64,000 bases of DNA from positions 1-64,000 of the forward strand of contig NZ_VCNC01000005.1 of the NCBI RefSeq assembly GCF_006210265.1, in the 5' to 3' direction. A program made the position numbers and the translations under genes. The DNA comes from Desulfovibrio sp. UCD-KL4C. Lineage in GTDB: Bacteria; Desulfobacterota; Desulfovibrionia; Desulfovibrionales; Desulfovibrionaceae. Below are positions 47,594-57,342 of this stretch, one piece after another. The notes under the pieces were generated by a model, which made no database searches, was not told the origin of the DNA, and saw only the letters and a program-made list of their open reading frames with translations. Positions within the stretch are counted from its first letter, which is position 1, and each line of letters starts with the position of its first letter.

Positions 47594-48142
47594 TTATTTT
47601 TTTATTGGAGCTAGCATCATGTTCATTGTACGTCCTTCAGATCTAGGAGCTTGGTCCATTTTGGCCAAATCTTTAGTATCTTCTTTGACGCGTTCCAAAA
47701 CAATCAACCCTCTGTCCTTGTGAACGATTTCTCGTCCTCGGAAAAATATGGTGACCTTGCATCTGTCGCCGTCATCAAGGAAGCGGCGAATATGCTTGAG
47801 CTTTGTCTGGTAATCGTGCTCATCGGTTTTTGGTCGAAACTTTACTTCCTTGATCTGGATGACAGTTTGCTTCTTTTTGGCTTCCTGCTTGCGCTTCTGC
47901 TGCTGATATTTGAACTTACCATAGTCCATAATCTTGCATACAGGTGGATCTTCCTTTTCTGCAACTTCTACCAAATCAAGTCCTCTGCTCATAGCTAGCT
48001 CAAGCGCATCAGCAGTTGAAATTACTCCCAACTGTTCGCCTTGATCATCGATAACTCTAACCTGAGGAACTCGAATACGTTCGTTTCGTCTGGCTCCGTC
48101 TTCCCTGCGATAGGGGCGCCTGCCATCTTTATTAAAAGCTAT
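47594..48142 (-). CDS. infC: Translation initiation factor IF-3, apparent AUA start
   Basis: IF-3 family: C-terminal domain intact ([29 protein letters not shown]). The N-terminal domain is complete only if translation begins at ATA (48142): GGAGG lies eight bases before it and the product is then 182 residues, the normal size, with [18 protein letters not shown] in place. No ATG, GTG or TTG exists upstream of a TTG at 48031 that would cut 37 residues. Rare start codons at infC let IF-3 repress its own synthesis, as with AUU in E. coli. The start overlaps the end of thrS by 11 bases. Confidence 0.88.
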   Translation of the reverse strand: MAFNKDGRRPYRREDGARRNERIRVPQVRVIDDQGEQLGVISTADALELAMSRGLDLVEVAEKEDPPVCKIMDYGKFKYQQQKRKQEAKKKQTVIQIKEVKFRPKTDEHDYQTKLKHIRRFLDDGDRCKVTIFFRGREIVHKDRGLIVLERVKEDTKDLAKMDQAPRSEGRTMNMMLAPIKK

Positions 48143-50057
48143 AGCTCATGCCTCCGCGTTTGAATGGTTCGTTGATGGCGGTCGAAATAAGCTCAGCCGC
48201 TTCATCAAGAGGCTTGAGTCCCGGGTCTTCCCCATCGCGGGCCCTTACATTGACCGATTCCGCTGCGACTTCGTTGTCGCCGATTATCAACATGTACGGG
48301 ACTTTCTCCAATTGAGCTTCCCGTACTTTGTAGCCCAATTTTTCATTGCGTATATCAACCTCAGCTCGAATGCCCTTTTCTTGCATAAATCGCAAGACTT
48401 TTTCAGCGTATTCGTTCTGAGTGTCAGTAACAGTAAGAATTTTTGCCTGAACAGGAGATAACCAAGCTGGCAGTGCTCCACCTGTGTGTTCGAGCAGTAC
48501 TCCAATGAATCTTTCAATGGAGCCGAGGATGACGCGATGCAACATTACTGGTCTGTGTCGTTCACCGTCATCGCCCACATATACTAAGTCGAACCTATCT
48601 GGCAAGGTAAAATCACACTGAATAGTAGCACACTGCCAACGGCGGTCAAGTGCATCTTTGATAATAATGTCGATTTTGGGGCCGTAAAAAGCTCCGTCAC
48701 CTTCATTAATAGAGTACTCCATGCCCATTGTTTCCAGCGCATCTTTCAGTGCAAAAGTTGCTTTATCCCAATCTGCTTCGGAGCCGATAGCCTTTTCAGG
48801 CTTCGTGCTGATTTCAGCTTCGTAGCTGAATCCGAAAAGATTCATTATATCACCGACGAATTTTGCTACGCCGATAATTTCATCTCTGAGTTGATCCTGA
48901 CGACAGAGAATGTGTGCATCATCCTGAGTGAAGGAGCGCACTCTCATGAGTCCGTGCAGAACACCTGATTTTTCGTGGCGATGAACGACCCCAAGCTCAA
49001 AATAACGCTGTGGAAGGTCGCGGTAGCTGCGAATTCTGGATTTAAATACCAGCATGTGAGACAGGCAGTTCATCGGTTTAATGCCGTATGCCTGATCATC
49101 AATCTCAGTAAAATACATGTTTTCACGATAGTTATCGTAATGTCCTGAACGTTCCCAAAGTTCTCTTTTGAGAATAAGCGGCCCCTGAACAAAGTTATAA
49201 CCACGTTTTAAATGCTCTTTGCGCTCGAAGTCTTCAAGGATTGCTCTGACAAGAGCTCCTTTTGGATGCCAGATGATCATTCCGGCACCGACTTCGTTAT
49301 TAATTGAAAAAAGATCCAGCTGAGTTCCGAGCTTGCGGTGATCACGTTTTTTGGCTTCTTCAAGGTGATTAAGATGCTTTTTCAGCTGTTTGGCATCCGC
49401 AAATGCAGTGCCGTAAATACGCTGAAGCTGTGCACGGTTTTCATCACCGCGCCAGTAAGCACCAGCTACAGATAAAAGCTTGAAAGCCTTAAGCATGCCC
49501 GTGCGAGCAACGTGAGGTCCACGGCAAAGGTCACAAAAGTCACCATTTGTGTAGATAGAAACTGTTTCGGCTCCTAGGTCATCAATAAGTTCAACTTTGT
49601 AGGCTTCGCCCATCTTGTCGAATTTGTCTCTGGCTTCTGCGCTGGTAAGTTCCATTCTTGAAAATTCTTCGTTGGCGCCAACGCGACTGAGCATTTCAGT
49701 TTCAATTGCTTCTAAATCTTCAGGAGTAAAAGGGCGCTCGTACTCGAAATCGTAGTAAAAACCGTTAGCAATAGAAGGCCCGATGGTTACTTTTGCTTTC
49801 GGGAAAAGTTTTTTTACAGCTTCAGCCATAAGGTGAGCTGTGGAATGGCGGATTATTTTTAATCCTTCATCAGACGTATCCATGACAGGTTCGAGCGTTG
49901 TACAGTCCGCTGGAACAGTGGATGATAGATCAATGAATGTCTCGCCGCATTTGGCAGCAACGGCACTCTTGAATTGTTTTTTCGACAGGGCTTCTTTAAG
50001 CACCTCGCCGACAATGGCGCCTTGCTCTACTTCAAGCTCATTTCCTGCTACTAGCAT
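48132..50057 (-). CDS. thrS: Threonyl-tRNA synthetase
   Basis: 641 residues: TGS domain, editing domain with [10 protein letters not shown] and the GFYYDF segment, class II core ([41 protein letters not shown]), and the anticodon-binding domain at the end. First gene of the six-gene operon. Its leader is about 180 bases if the promoter at 50247-50275 is used. Confidence 0.98.
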   Translation of the reverse strand: MLVAGNELEVEQGAIVGEVLKEALSKKQFKSAVAAKCGETFIDLSSTVPADCTTLEPVMDTSDEGLKIIRHSTAHLMAEAVKKLFPKAKVTIGPSIANGFYYDFEYERPFTPEDLEAIETEMLSRVGANEEFSRMELTSAEARDKFDKMGEAYKVELIDDLGAETVSIYTNGDFCDLCRGPHVARTGMLKAFKLLSVAGAYWRGDENRAQLQRIYGTAFADAKQLKKHLNHLEEAKKRDHRKLGTQLDLFSINNEVGAGMIIWHPKGALVRAILEDFERKEHLKRGYNFVQGPLILKRELWERSGHYDNYRENMYFTEIDDQAYGIKPMNCLSHMLVFKSRIRSYRDLPQRYFELGVVHRHEKSGVLHGLMRVRSFTQDDAHILCRQDQLRDEIIGVAKFVGDIMNLFGFSYEAEISTKPEKAIGSEADWDKATFALKDALETMGMEYSINEGDGAFYGPKIDIIIKDALDRRWQCATIQCDFTLPDRFDLVYVGDDGERHRPVMLHRVILGSIERFIGVLLEHTGGALPAWLSPVQAKILTVTDTQNEYAEKVLRFMQEKGIRAEVDIRNEKLGYKVREAQLEKVPYMLIIGDNEVAAESVNVRARDGEDPGLKPLDEAAELISTAINEPFKRGGMSYSF

Positions 50058-50092
50058 AACAACTCTCTCTTTAACGGAAGACGTTTTATATT

Positions 50093-50112
50093 GATCCCGC
50101 TTGGCGGGGATA
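50093..50112 (-). promoter_or_regulatory. Hairpin in the thrS leader
   Basis: ATCCCCGC / GCGGGAT arms with one bulge and a three-base loop, about 36 bases before the thrS start. In E. coli, thrS leader hairpins bind the synthetase; whether this one does is unknown. Confidence 0.3.
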
Positions 50113-50246
50113 AAATCTTAACTTTAAACCCAAGATGTTCTGTATTTACAGCACAATTTTTTAATTGAGTTCAGTATAAGAAAAAATAGAAATATACTCA
50201 GCGGTAAACTTAAATATGACTATTTTATATTACTTAGAAGGCGGTA

Positions 50247-50275
50247 TTTTTATCTAATAAAATCTTATAAGTCAA
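50247..50275 (-). promoter_or_regulatory. Promoter of the thrS-infC-pheT operon
   Basis: On the minus strand TTGACT (50275-50270), 17 bases, TAAAAA (50252-50247). Confidence 0.45.
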
Positions 50276-50301
50276 GCTGTAAGCGAGCCAATATAAGGTT
50301 T

Positions 50302-51027
50302 TCATTGAACATGGAGAGCAAAAGAATTTTTATTATTTGATTCGTTATGGCCTAGCAATTCAAATCCTTGTGTGTTTTTTTCGCAATTCATAAGCCTGAT
50401 TGTATTACCCTCAAAGACTTCAGAAAGAAAAGCTATGCGAATAGAACTTATATTTTCCGGCACCGAGGTCTGCATTCTTAGGGCATCCATACCCCAGCGC
50501 AGGTATTCGGTATTATTTACGTGTCCGCTTGCATCCAGTGAACTATAAGGGACACGGAAGGTTCCGATCTCATTTTCTGGTTTGCCGGGGCGGATTCTTT
50601 TTATTTTTTCTGAAAATAGTGATTTTGTTTTTGGCAGCAGGTCTAATTCCAATGATTCTATGTTCAGCGGTTTTCCTGTTTCAGAATCAAGTATCATCCA
50701 TTCCGAACTTGCACGGACAATTGTTTTTCCGCTTTCATCACATCCTTCAAATTCGCGAAGAGCTCTTAATTTTTTAGCTCCTCTAGACCATGTTGTAAGA
50801 GAAAATAAATCGTTTCGTTTCGGAAGTTTATTTATTTCTATGCACATGGAAGTCAGTATCCAGAAACAGTTTTTAGCATCTAACTGCTCAGCACCGAATC
50901 CTTCACGGTTGGCATGCATGGTTGCAGCTTCCTGCAATCTCCACATCAGCCAATGATAGTGCATTCTGTCGTCAGGTCCTGTTTCATATGCAGGCACGAC
51001 AGAGCTTACATTCATAGTATCATTCAT
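50302..51027 (-). CDS. Acyl-ACP thioesterase-like protein
   Basis: 241 residues with two hotdog-fold halves in the manner of plant/bacterial acyl-ACP thioesterases (FatA/FatB-like): the first half has DDRMHYHWLMWRLQEAATMH and WILTSMCIEI, the second SSLDASGHVNNTEYLRW with the Asn-His-type active site. It would release fatty acids from ACP. It begins seven bases after squalene-hopene cyclase ends, so it is part of the hopanoid transcript. Confidence 0.8.
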   Translation of the reverse strand: MNDTMNVSSVVPAYETGPDDRMHYHWLMWRLQEAATMHANREGFGAEQLDAKNCFWILTSMCIEINKLPKRNDLFSLTTWSRGAKKLRALREFEGCDESGKTIVRASSEWMILDSETGKPLNIESLELDLLPKTKSLFSEKIKRIRPGKPENEIGTFRVPYSSLDASGHVNNTEYLRWGMDALRMQTSVPENISSIRIAFLSEVFEGNTIRLMNCEKNTQGFELLGHNESNNKNSFALHVQ

Positions 51028-51034
51028 AATATCT

Positions 51035-53167
51035 CTACCACTTCTTATTGAGGTCCAGCGGGGAAGGGCGACGCATCAATATTTGCTGAGAATCTTCTCC
51101 TGCTGAGAATCTTTCATATACACCTAGCGCCCACATTGGGAAATACTGGCTGTATCCGTGGTAGCGGAGGTAGAATACTTTTGGAAATCCGGTTCCTGTG
51201 AAATATTTTTCATCCCAGCTTCCGTCTTTTTTCTGAGTTTCTAACAGGTAGCGGATACCTTTACTTACGGCTTTGCTGTTTACTCTTTTGGCTGCCATCA
51301 GTCCAAGTAAAGCCCACGCCGTCTGTGATGGGGTGGATTCACCTTTTCCTGCGTAGTACTTATCATTATAACTCAGGCAGGTTTCGCCCCAGCCACCATC
51401 TTTATTTTGATGACTTTCAAACCATTCAACGGCCTTACATACATATGAAGAGTTCATGTCTTCGCCGACCTGACGCAATCCGCATAGAACGGACCATGTA
51501 CCGTATATATAGTTTACGCCCCAACGACCGAACCATGATCCGTCGTCTTCCTGTTCTTTTTTAAGGAATTCAATTCCTTCTTTAATTGGACGGAAGCTTT
51601 TATTATATCCGATAACACCGAGTAATTCGATTACGCGGGCTGTCAGGTCGGAAGTAGGAGGATCAAGCAATGCTCCATGATCAGCAAATGGAATATCATT
51701 TAAATAAAGCGCGTCGTTGTCAATATCAAAGGCTGCGTAGCCTCCGCCTGTGCATTGCATACCGATAAGCCAATTTACTGCTTTAACAAAATTTTCGCGA
51801 TGTTCTTCCATTTCCAGAACGCCTGCACGGGCCATAGCCATGAGTACCATAGCAGTGTCATCGAGATCTGGATAGAAAGTGTTTTCAAATTGAAAAGCCC
51901 ATCCTGCTCCTTGCAGGTTTGGTGCTTTTGAAGCCCAGTCTCCCTTAACAAATATCTGTTGCTCAAATAACCAATCGACAGCTTTTTTTACCAAGCCGCT
52001 GTCTTTATCTTCACCGGCTTCAAGTATAGCGGAGAGGGCCAAGCATGTATCCCAGATAGGGGAGTTACAGGGCTGACACATGCACTGTTCCATGTTTTCA
52101 GCAGTCCCTTTTTCAGAAGAAATATCCAGTTCAGGAGCAGCGGAAAGTTCACGCCCTCCGGTTACAACTGTGAATTCAGAAGGAGATTTTTCACTTACAT
52201 TAAATCTATCGACTATAAGGTCATCAACAGCCTGTAGGCCACGTGCGAAATCCGGGTCTGATTCATCATAACCGAGCAGGCTCAGTGCTGTTACGGCATT
52301 TGCCATTGCAGGGAAAATTGCGCCGATTCCGCCGCGTCCGGCCATATGAGCACGTGTCCACTTTTCTGCGTAATCAACAGCTTTTTTGTGGATAGAGTCC
52401 GGTATCAAGTGTATTGTTCTTTTAAGTACTCTATCCAGCAGGATAAATAAATTTTTACGGAACGCTCTATCTCTATACCTGTCTATATGGACCAGTTCTT
52501 CTTGCGGCTTACAGAAAAGCTCAGGAATAGATTCGTCCACACGCAAAGAGCAGACAGGTTTCTTTTCATAAATAAGGAGCAACGGATAAATAACTGATCT
52601 TGACCAGTAGGAAACTTTATTCAGATGGAAGAAGAACCATTTCGGCAACAGTACTATTTCAATAGGCATTGCAGGAGGGCAGTGCCACGGGAGCTGTCCA
52701 AAGGTCGCAAGGCAGATACGTGTGAAAACGTTTGCTGATTCGGCTCCACCTTTTGCCAGAATTATCTGACGGGCACGCACCATGTGTTCATCATCTTTGT
52801 CGTCGCCCAGCATTTTAAGAGCCATGTAGGCTTTTACAGATGCGCTGATGTTTACGGGGCCGTCTAGGTCATGGAGAGGCCAGCCGCCGTCTGGAAGCTG
52901 TTTTGATCGAATATAGTTACCAAGTCTTTCTGCAACTTTAGGGTCCATCTCACGGTTTAAAAATCTCTGAAACATTATATATTCTGATGGAATAGTTACA
53001 TCGGCTTCAAGGGCAAAAACCCAGTATCCTTCAGGGCTTTGCAGTGAACGGAAGCGGCTGATAACTTTTTTGAGCGCATCCTTAGGCTGTAATAACGCTA
53101 CAACTGAGTTGTTGTTTCTACTTTTTTTCTTGTTAGCGTTAGTTTTTGCAGTCTGTGTATTGTTCAT
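51035..53167 (-). CDS. shc: Squalene-hopene cyclase
   Basis: 710 residues, family size. The catalytic DxDD motif is DLDDTAM, and several QW repeats are present (QSPEGYWVF, QLPDGGWPL, QEDDGSWFGRWG, QNKDGGWGET, QKKDGSWDE). A membrane-bound enzyme that folds squalene into hopene for hopanoids. Its neighbours are a TetR regulator upstream and a thioesterase downstream; no squalene synthase genes are in view. Confidence 0.96.
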   Translation of the reverse strand: MNNTQTAKTNANKKKSRNNNSVVALLQPKDALKKVISRFRSLQSPEGYWVFALEADVTIPSEYIMFQRFLNREMDPKVAERLGNYIRSKQLPDGGWPLHDLDGPVNISASVKAYMALKMLGDDKDDEHMVRARQIILAKGGAESANVFTRICLATFGQLPWHCPPAMPIEIVLLPKWFFFHLNKVSYWSRSVIYPLLLIYEKKPVCSLRVDESIPELFCKPQEELVHIDRYRDRAFRKNLFILLDRVLKRTIHLIPDSIHKKAVDYAEKWTRAHMAGRGGIGAIFPAMANAVTALSLLGYDESDPDFARGLQAVDDLIVDRFNVSEKSPSEFTVVTGGRELSAAPELDISSEKGTAENMEQCMCQPCNSPIWDTCLALSAILEAGEDKDSGLVKKAVDWLFEQQIFVKGDWASKAPNLQGAGWAFQFENTFYPDLDDTAMVLMAMARAGVLEMEEHRENFVKAVNWLIGMQCTGGGYAAFDIDNDALYLNDIPFADHGALLDPPTSDLTARVIELLGVIGYNKSFRPIKEGIEFLKKEQEDDGSWFGRWGVNYIYGTWSVLCGLRQVGEDMNSSYVCKAVEWFESHQNKDGGWGETCLSYNDKYYAGKGESTPSQTAWALLGLMAAKRVNSKAVSKGIRYLLETQKKDGSWDEKYFTGTGFPKVFYLRYHGYSQYFPMWALGVYERFSAGEDSQQILMRRPSPLDLNKKW

Positions 53168-53188
53168 TCGATAAATCCTTTTAATCTT

Positions 53189-53797
53189 TTAGACTATTGC
53201 GTCTACTGCTGAGTCGATGACCTGTTTTTTTAGTTTAGCAACCGGACCCCATTCGAAGTTAGGGTAGGTTACAAGCAGGGAGGTAAGCCCATGTGCCGCT
53301 GCGATGACTGAATTGGATGTTACGAGAATATCTTCATCCGAAGAGCTTGGCGGCATACATTTTTTTACGCATGATTTTATGCGGTCGTACATGGTTTTAC
53401 CAAGTGGATTATGCTCAAAATTTGAGCCGTCTTTTATCCACATGTCTGTTTCCATCATAAACCCGACTCTGTAAGCATTAGGGTTTTCAAGCCCCATGGT
53501 TACGAAAGTGTATAAAATATCTTTCAACGCATCCTTTGGAGATTTGGAGACAGAAAGAATTTCGTTCATTGCTTGAAGAAAGTCCCGATATGTTTCTTCA
53601 GTCAGACACAGAAATAATTCCTTTTTGTCTTTGAAATGGTGATATATAGTAGTAGGCGAGTAACCGATGGTTGTCGCCAACTTGCGCATTGATACCTGCG
53701 CATAGCCATGCTCGGCAAATAACTTACGCGCAGCATTAAGTATCAGCGTCTTTAAAGGAAGCTGATGGCTGTCTAATGTTGTAGCTTGAGTAGTCAT
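53189..53797 (-). CDS. TetR family regulator of the hopanoid genes
   Basis: 202 residues from the ATG at 53797 (GGAG nine bases before). Helix-turn-helix VSMRKLATTIGYSPTTIYHHF, then a TetR ligand domain. Directly upstream of shc with a 21-base gap, and preceded by a palindromic operator (53815-53829), so it most likely controls shc, the thioesterase and itself; the signal could be a lipid. Confidence 0.88.
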   Translation of the reverse strand: MTTQATTLDSHQLPLKTLILNAARKLFAEHGYAQVSMRKLATTIGYSPTTIYHHFKDKKELFLCLTEETYRDFLQAMNEILSVSKSPKDALKDILYTFVTMGLENPNAYRVGFMMETDMWIKDGSNFEHNPLGKTMYDRIKSCVKKCMPPSSSDEDILVTSNSVIAAAHGLTSLLVTYPNFEWGPVAKLKKQVIDSAVDAIV

Positions 53798-53814
53798 GTA
53801 ATTTATCTCCACCA

Positions 53815-53829
53815 CTTAACAGTGTTAAG
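53815..53829. promoter_or_regulatory. Probable operator of the hopanoid TetR
   Basis: Perfect palindrome CTTAAC-AGT-GTTAAG 18 bases before the tetR start. A perfect TTGACA lies further up on the minus strand at 53867-53862, but no good -10 follows at 17 bases. Confidence 0.55.
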
Positions 53830-54059
53830 CTGAGGCCTTCTGTTGCATGAAACTATACGACTGTCAACAAAATGTAACCTTAATTATTGCTTTTTTTAGG
53901 GAATAATTTAGTAAGAACGTCTGCTAATTTAAGGAATTAGAATTGTGTTTGTGAGACTTGGGAATAATTGTAGAAAAATCTTGCAATAGAAAGACGACTT
54001 GTATATATGTTCTCAGCTCAGGCGGGTAATACATTATCTGGCTTGTCTATATATAGAAT

Positions 54060-54136
54060 GGCCCCGTAGCTCAGTAGGATAGAGCACAAGATTCCTAATC
54101 TTGGTGTCACAAGTTCGATTCTTGTCGGGGTCACCA
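54060..54136 (+). tRNA. tRNA-Arg (anticodon CCU)
   Basis: 77 nt including the encoded CCA. Acceptor stem GGCCCCG / CGGGGTC, D-arm, anticodon stem CAAGA/TCTTG with loop TTCCTAA (anticodon CCU, reading AGG), T-arm with GTTCGATTC. It lies at the edge of an accessory region and is a common integration site for mobile elements. Confidence 0.95.
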
Positions 54137-54150
54137 TATTGAATTATATT

Positions 54151-54183
54151 AAAGGGTTAACTCATATTTTGAGTTGACCCTTT
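54151..54183 (+). terminator. Intrinsic terminator after tRNA-Arg
   Basis: AAAGGGTTAACTC / GAGTTGACCCTTT with a seven-base loop and T-run, 15 bases past the tRNA. Confidence 0.85.
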
Positions 54184-54211
54184 TCTGCGTTTTGTGGGGT
54201 TTTTTTGGTGT

Positions 54212-54233
54212 GGTGCCAACCTTTGGTGCCAAC
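54212..54233 (+). repeat. Two direct GGTGCCAAC repeats beside tRNA-Arg
   Basis: GGTGCCAAC at 54212-54220 and 54225-54233, 13 bases apart. Short direct repeats at this place are usual for arm-type sites of tyrosine recombinases; GTTGGTATGCCAAC further on at about 57897 is partly similar. Confidence 0.5.
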
Positions 54234-54372
54234 CGAGGTGAGTGAGTAGCATTATGATTGTTATTATAATTTAAAGGTTGATGATGTGAGGTGTTCTTTT
54301 GATTGATAAACTCAGCTGTGTGGTATATCTACTTTTTGTTTGAAATTAGATTGAATCTGAGGAGTATTATAT

Positions 54373-57054
54373 ATGGGCATTCCAGAATTTTTAGTCAATG
54401 TTGCAGTTGGTCTAGTTGCTAATGCTATCTCTTCTACTGAGCAATTTAAGAAATTAAGTTTTTTTGATAAAGAGAAAATTAACGCTCATGTAAAAAAGAC
54501 TGTAATTGGTACTGTCGAACCAATGATTCCATTTCTAGATGATGAAAAAATTTCAAATGAAGATCAAAAAATTCTTATCGATGTCTCCTCCAAAGAATTA
54601 GAGCCTTTTGCAAAAGATTCAAAGAAATTGTTTGAAAATTCATTAGATGGTCAAAAACTTTTTGATTATTTGTACAAAGACGAATTACCTGCGCGTATTG
54701 TGGAAAGAAAGCTAGAGGTAATATACGCTCGAATTTTTCCACTTATAGCTACTGTTTTATGTACTGTTCCTCCTGCAGTTAAAGACTGGGATGCTAATGT
54801 AGCTAAAAGTACTTTTGATAAACTTGACGACATTGAAGACAGGGTTAGTTCCTTAATCTCTGATCTTAATGCTCAGAGCAAAGCCAAAGCTGATTTAAAA
54901 GATGACTTATTCAGAGATATTCTTAACGACAAAAACCAACGTCTAAAGATGGATATAGACCTCTCTGGTTTGCGAGCAGATTTTGTTTATACAGGAGCAA
55001 TTGAGGATTTTTTTGTTCATCCCGAAATTGAGTATTATGATTCAGAAAAAAGAGAAGTACTGATTAGGGAGCCTGAGGACTCATTAGGGAATTTGGTTAA
55101 GGAAGGGGTGTGTTCGATTGTTTATGGAGATCCCGGCGCCGGAAAATCAACTTGGACAAAATGGTTAGAGGGACAAATCTTTAGTTCAGACTGGAATGGA
55201 TTGCCTATAAGATTTGAGTTTAGAGCAAATTCAACCAAAGCAGAGTTACCAAGTGTTCATGATTTAGTGCGATCTAAATTGTCGACTCATTTCAGAGAAG
55301 ATGCAACTTCGGGGAAAATAAGAGATTGGTTATCTAAAAAAGATGTTCTGTTTATTTTGGATGGATTTGATGAAATTCCTCCATCACGAAGAGAAGAGTT
55401 TTGCGACTGGATTGTTGGTTTGAGATGCGGTTCTGCAGAGTGTCCTATTGTGATAACATCGCGTGAATTGACAACAAATCATCTAGAGCGATTGGGTCAA
55501 GGTTGGACTACTTGGCATATTAAGCCCTTTGATGAGGATAGAATTCAGAAATATATTAAGTTGTGGCACGATAAGATGCCTCTATTAAGTGATGTAATAA
55601 AGAAAGATAACTCTGATCAACTTGCGAAAGAGTTATCTTCAGATCCAGTTGTTAAACCTTTGACCTCTAATCCTTTGTTGCTTTCTACTTTGCTAATGAT
55701 ACACCATCTAGATGGTAGACTTCCAGATGGAAGGGCTCAGCTTTATGCTCGTTATGTTGATGGTATGCTTGGAGGATGGGATAGCAGGCGTGATGTTAAA
55801 GGGGATGATCTTGAAATTTCCCTTCATGAAAAGAAACAAATTTTAACAAAAATTGCATTACACTTTCATTTGAATGAAATTGAACAAGTTGATGAGGATA
55901 AGGTTCTGACTGTCATTAATGACTGCTTGCATGATATGAATCTTAATAAATGCCCAGAATCTATTTTGTCATCTCTATGTGAGAGGTCTGGCTTAATTGT
56001 TGGTCCCGGCATATATAATTTCGCTCATAAGAGTGTGAGCGAGTATCTTGTTGCTGCTGCTGCAGTACAGGGGAATATGTATGATCATGACCAGAAAAGA
56101 ATTGATAGACTCAGACTTTATGAAAGTAGAGATGATGATAGGTGGAATGTAGTTATTTTTTTATGGGCTGGTCTTGCTCCTGTCGCAGATGTTGAGGCTT
56201 TTGTATCTTTGTGTATGGATGAAAAGTGTTTTTCCTTAGGGCTGGGAGTTCTATTGGATCAGTTGTCAAGGTTCGATAATAAAACAAAACAAAATCTTAT
56301 ATTAAAAGTTTTAAAGCAAGATCTAAATTTAAAAAGTGATAGTGAGCGTTTTGTGTATGATGGTCCTGGAAGTTTAAGAGACGAGATTGGTCAGCTATAT
56401 ATCCCTGAGTTAGGTATTCGATCTGTTTCTGGTAAAGGTCGTGCTTTTAGTGTCTTTGACGAGAACAATGTTACTAAGTTGTTTGGATTGGATGAGTATA
56501 GGGATATAACTGACCAGAATTTAAGAAAATTGGTTTGGATTTCTTTGATTATGCAAGATTGTCCAATTGAGGACTGGAACAAATGTCTAGATGTTATGCC
56601 CGTTTTTGTTAAAGAATCACTTGTTTGGATGGTCTGGCTTGCAGGAATGAGTCTTCGTTTGTCTGTAAGAAATAAATTGAGATACAATGATAGCTATGCT
56701 CATGCTTTTGAAGAATGCTCTCCCTTGTGTAATGGCTTCTTATTGGTGGCATTGCTAAGTTATTTTAATAGAGATGTACTTTCAGAGTTTCCGATAGTTT
56801 TTGCAAAATATTACCCTTTATATTTAGAGTACTTGTGTGAAATTAAAGATACTTCAATTCATTCTTCATTATTGTCTGAAACAGTAAGCTGGCACAATGA
56901 AGTTGGTTCTACAGGAAATTTTGATTTGTTGGTTGAATGTAAAAAATTTTTAGAAGAAAATAGTGGAGTTCGGCTTGAAGTCGCATTAGCTAGTAGGGGC
57001 ATTGAAATAGTTAATACACTTATAGAAGAGAGAAGTACGCTTATGGAAGGTTAA
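54373..57054 (+). CDS. NACHT-family NTPase, probable NLR-like anti-phage protein
   Basis: 893 residues. The N-terminal 235 residues match no domain I know and start with a short hydrophobic segment (FLVNVAVGLVANAI). The NTPase follows: Walker A GDPGAGKST (252-260), Walker B LFILDGFDEIP (326-336), sensor ITSRE, then a helical part ending in FAHKSVSEYLVA (550-561), the motif typical of NACHT proteins. The last 330 residues have no recognisable repeats. Bacterial NACHT proteins are phage sensors that activate an effector; here no effector domain is visible. Good ribosome site (GAGGAG). Located in the element beside tRNA-Arg. Confidence 0.85.
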   Translation: MGIPEFLVNVAVGLVANAISSTEQFKKLSFFDKEKINAHVKKTVIGTVEPMIPFLDDEKISNEDQKILIDVSSKELEPFAKDSKKLFENSLDGQKLFDYLYKDELPARIVERKLEVIYARIFPLIATVLCTVPPAVKDWDANVAKSTFDKLDDIEDRVSSLISDLNAQSKAKADLKDDLFRDILNDKNQRLKMDIDLSGLRADFVYTGAIEDFFVHPEIEYYDSEKREVLIREPEDSLGNLVKEGVCSIVYGDPGAGKSTWTKWLEGQIFSSDWNGLPIRFEFRANSTKAELPSVHDLVRSKLSTHFREDATSGKIRDWLSKKDVLFILDGFDEIPPSRREEFCDWIVGLRCGSAECPIVITSRELTTNHLERLGQGWTTWHIKPFDEDRIQKYIKLWHDKMPLLSDVIKKDNSDQLAKELSSDPVVKPLTSNPLLLSTLLMIHHLDGRLPDGRAQLYARYVDGMLGGWDSRRDVKGDDLEISLHEKKQILTKIALHFHLNEIEQVDEDKVLTVINDCLHDMNLNKCPESILSSLCERSGLIVGPGIYNFAHKSVSEYLVAAAAVQGNMYDHDQKRIDRLRLYESRDDDRWNVVIFLWAGLAPVADVEAFVSLCMDEKCFSLGLGVLLDQLSRFDNKTKQNLILKVLKQDLNLKSDSERFVYDGPGSLRDEIGQLYIPELGIRSVSGKGRAFSVFDENNVTKLFGLDEYRDITDQNLRKLVWISLIMQDCPIEDWNKCLDVMPVFVKESLVWMVWLAGMSLRLSVRNKLRYNDSYAHAFEECSPLCNGFLLVALLSYFNRDVLSEFPIVFAKYYPLYLEYLCEIKDTSIHSSLLSETVSWHNEVGSTGNFDLLVECKKFLEENSGVRLEVALASRGIEIVNTLIEERSTLMEG

Positions 57055-57095
57055 TGTCAACTTTGGTATGCTAAGTTATTTATGTGGGTATATAG

Positions 57096-57127
57096 AAGGT
57101 CTATCTTAACTAAGGTAGGCCTTTTTT
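57096..57127 (+). terminator. Intrinsic terminator after the NACHT gene
   Basis: AAGGTCTATCTT / AAGGTAGGCCTT (G:U pairs included), then T-run. Confidence 0.75.
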
Positions 57128-57177
57128 ATATATGGACTTATGAAGTAGAATAGTCTTCAGTCAACCGAAGAATCGAA

Positions 57178-57300
57178 ACAACCAGCAACGATCTCAAACC
57201 ATCCCCATCAGCCCACATCCTTCACCTGATCCCCAGAATCACCCCAAAAAATCATCAGCCCCCAGTGACCAAATCAAACCAATCAGGATAACCTTCAATT
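57178..57300. other. C/A-rich, G-poor tract
   Basis: About 120 bases ahead of the DUF6573-like gene are dominated by C and A on the plus strand, with very few G, unlike the surroundings. No coding frame is evident. Confidence 0.5.
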
Positions 57301-57342
57301 TTCATGATTATTTAACAATATGAAATTGAAGGAGATTTACTG

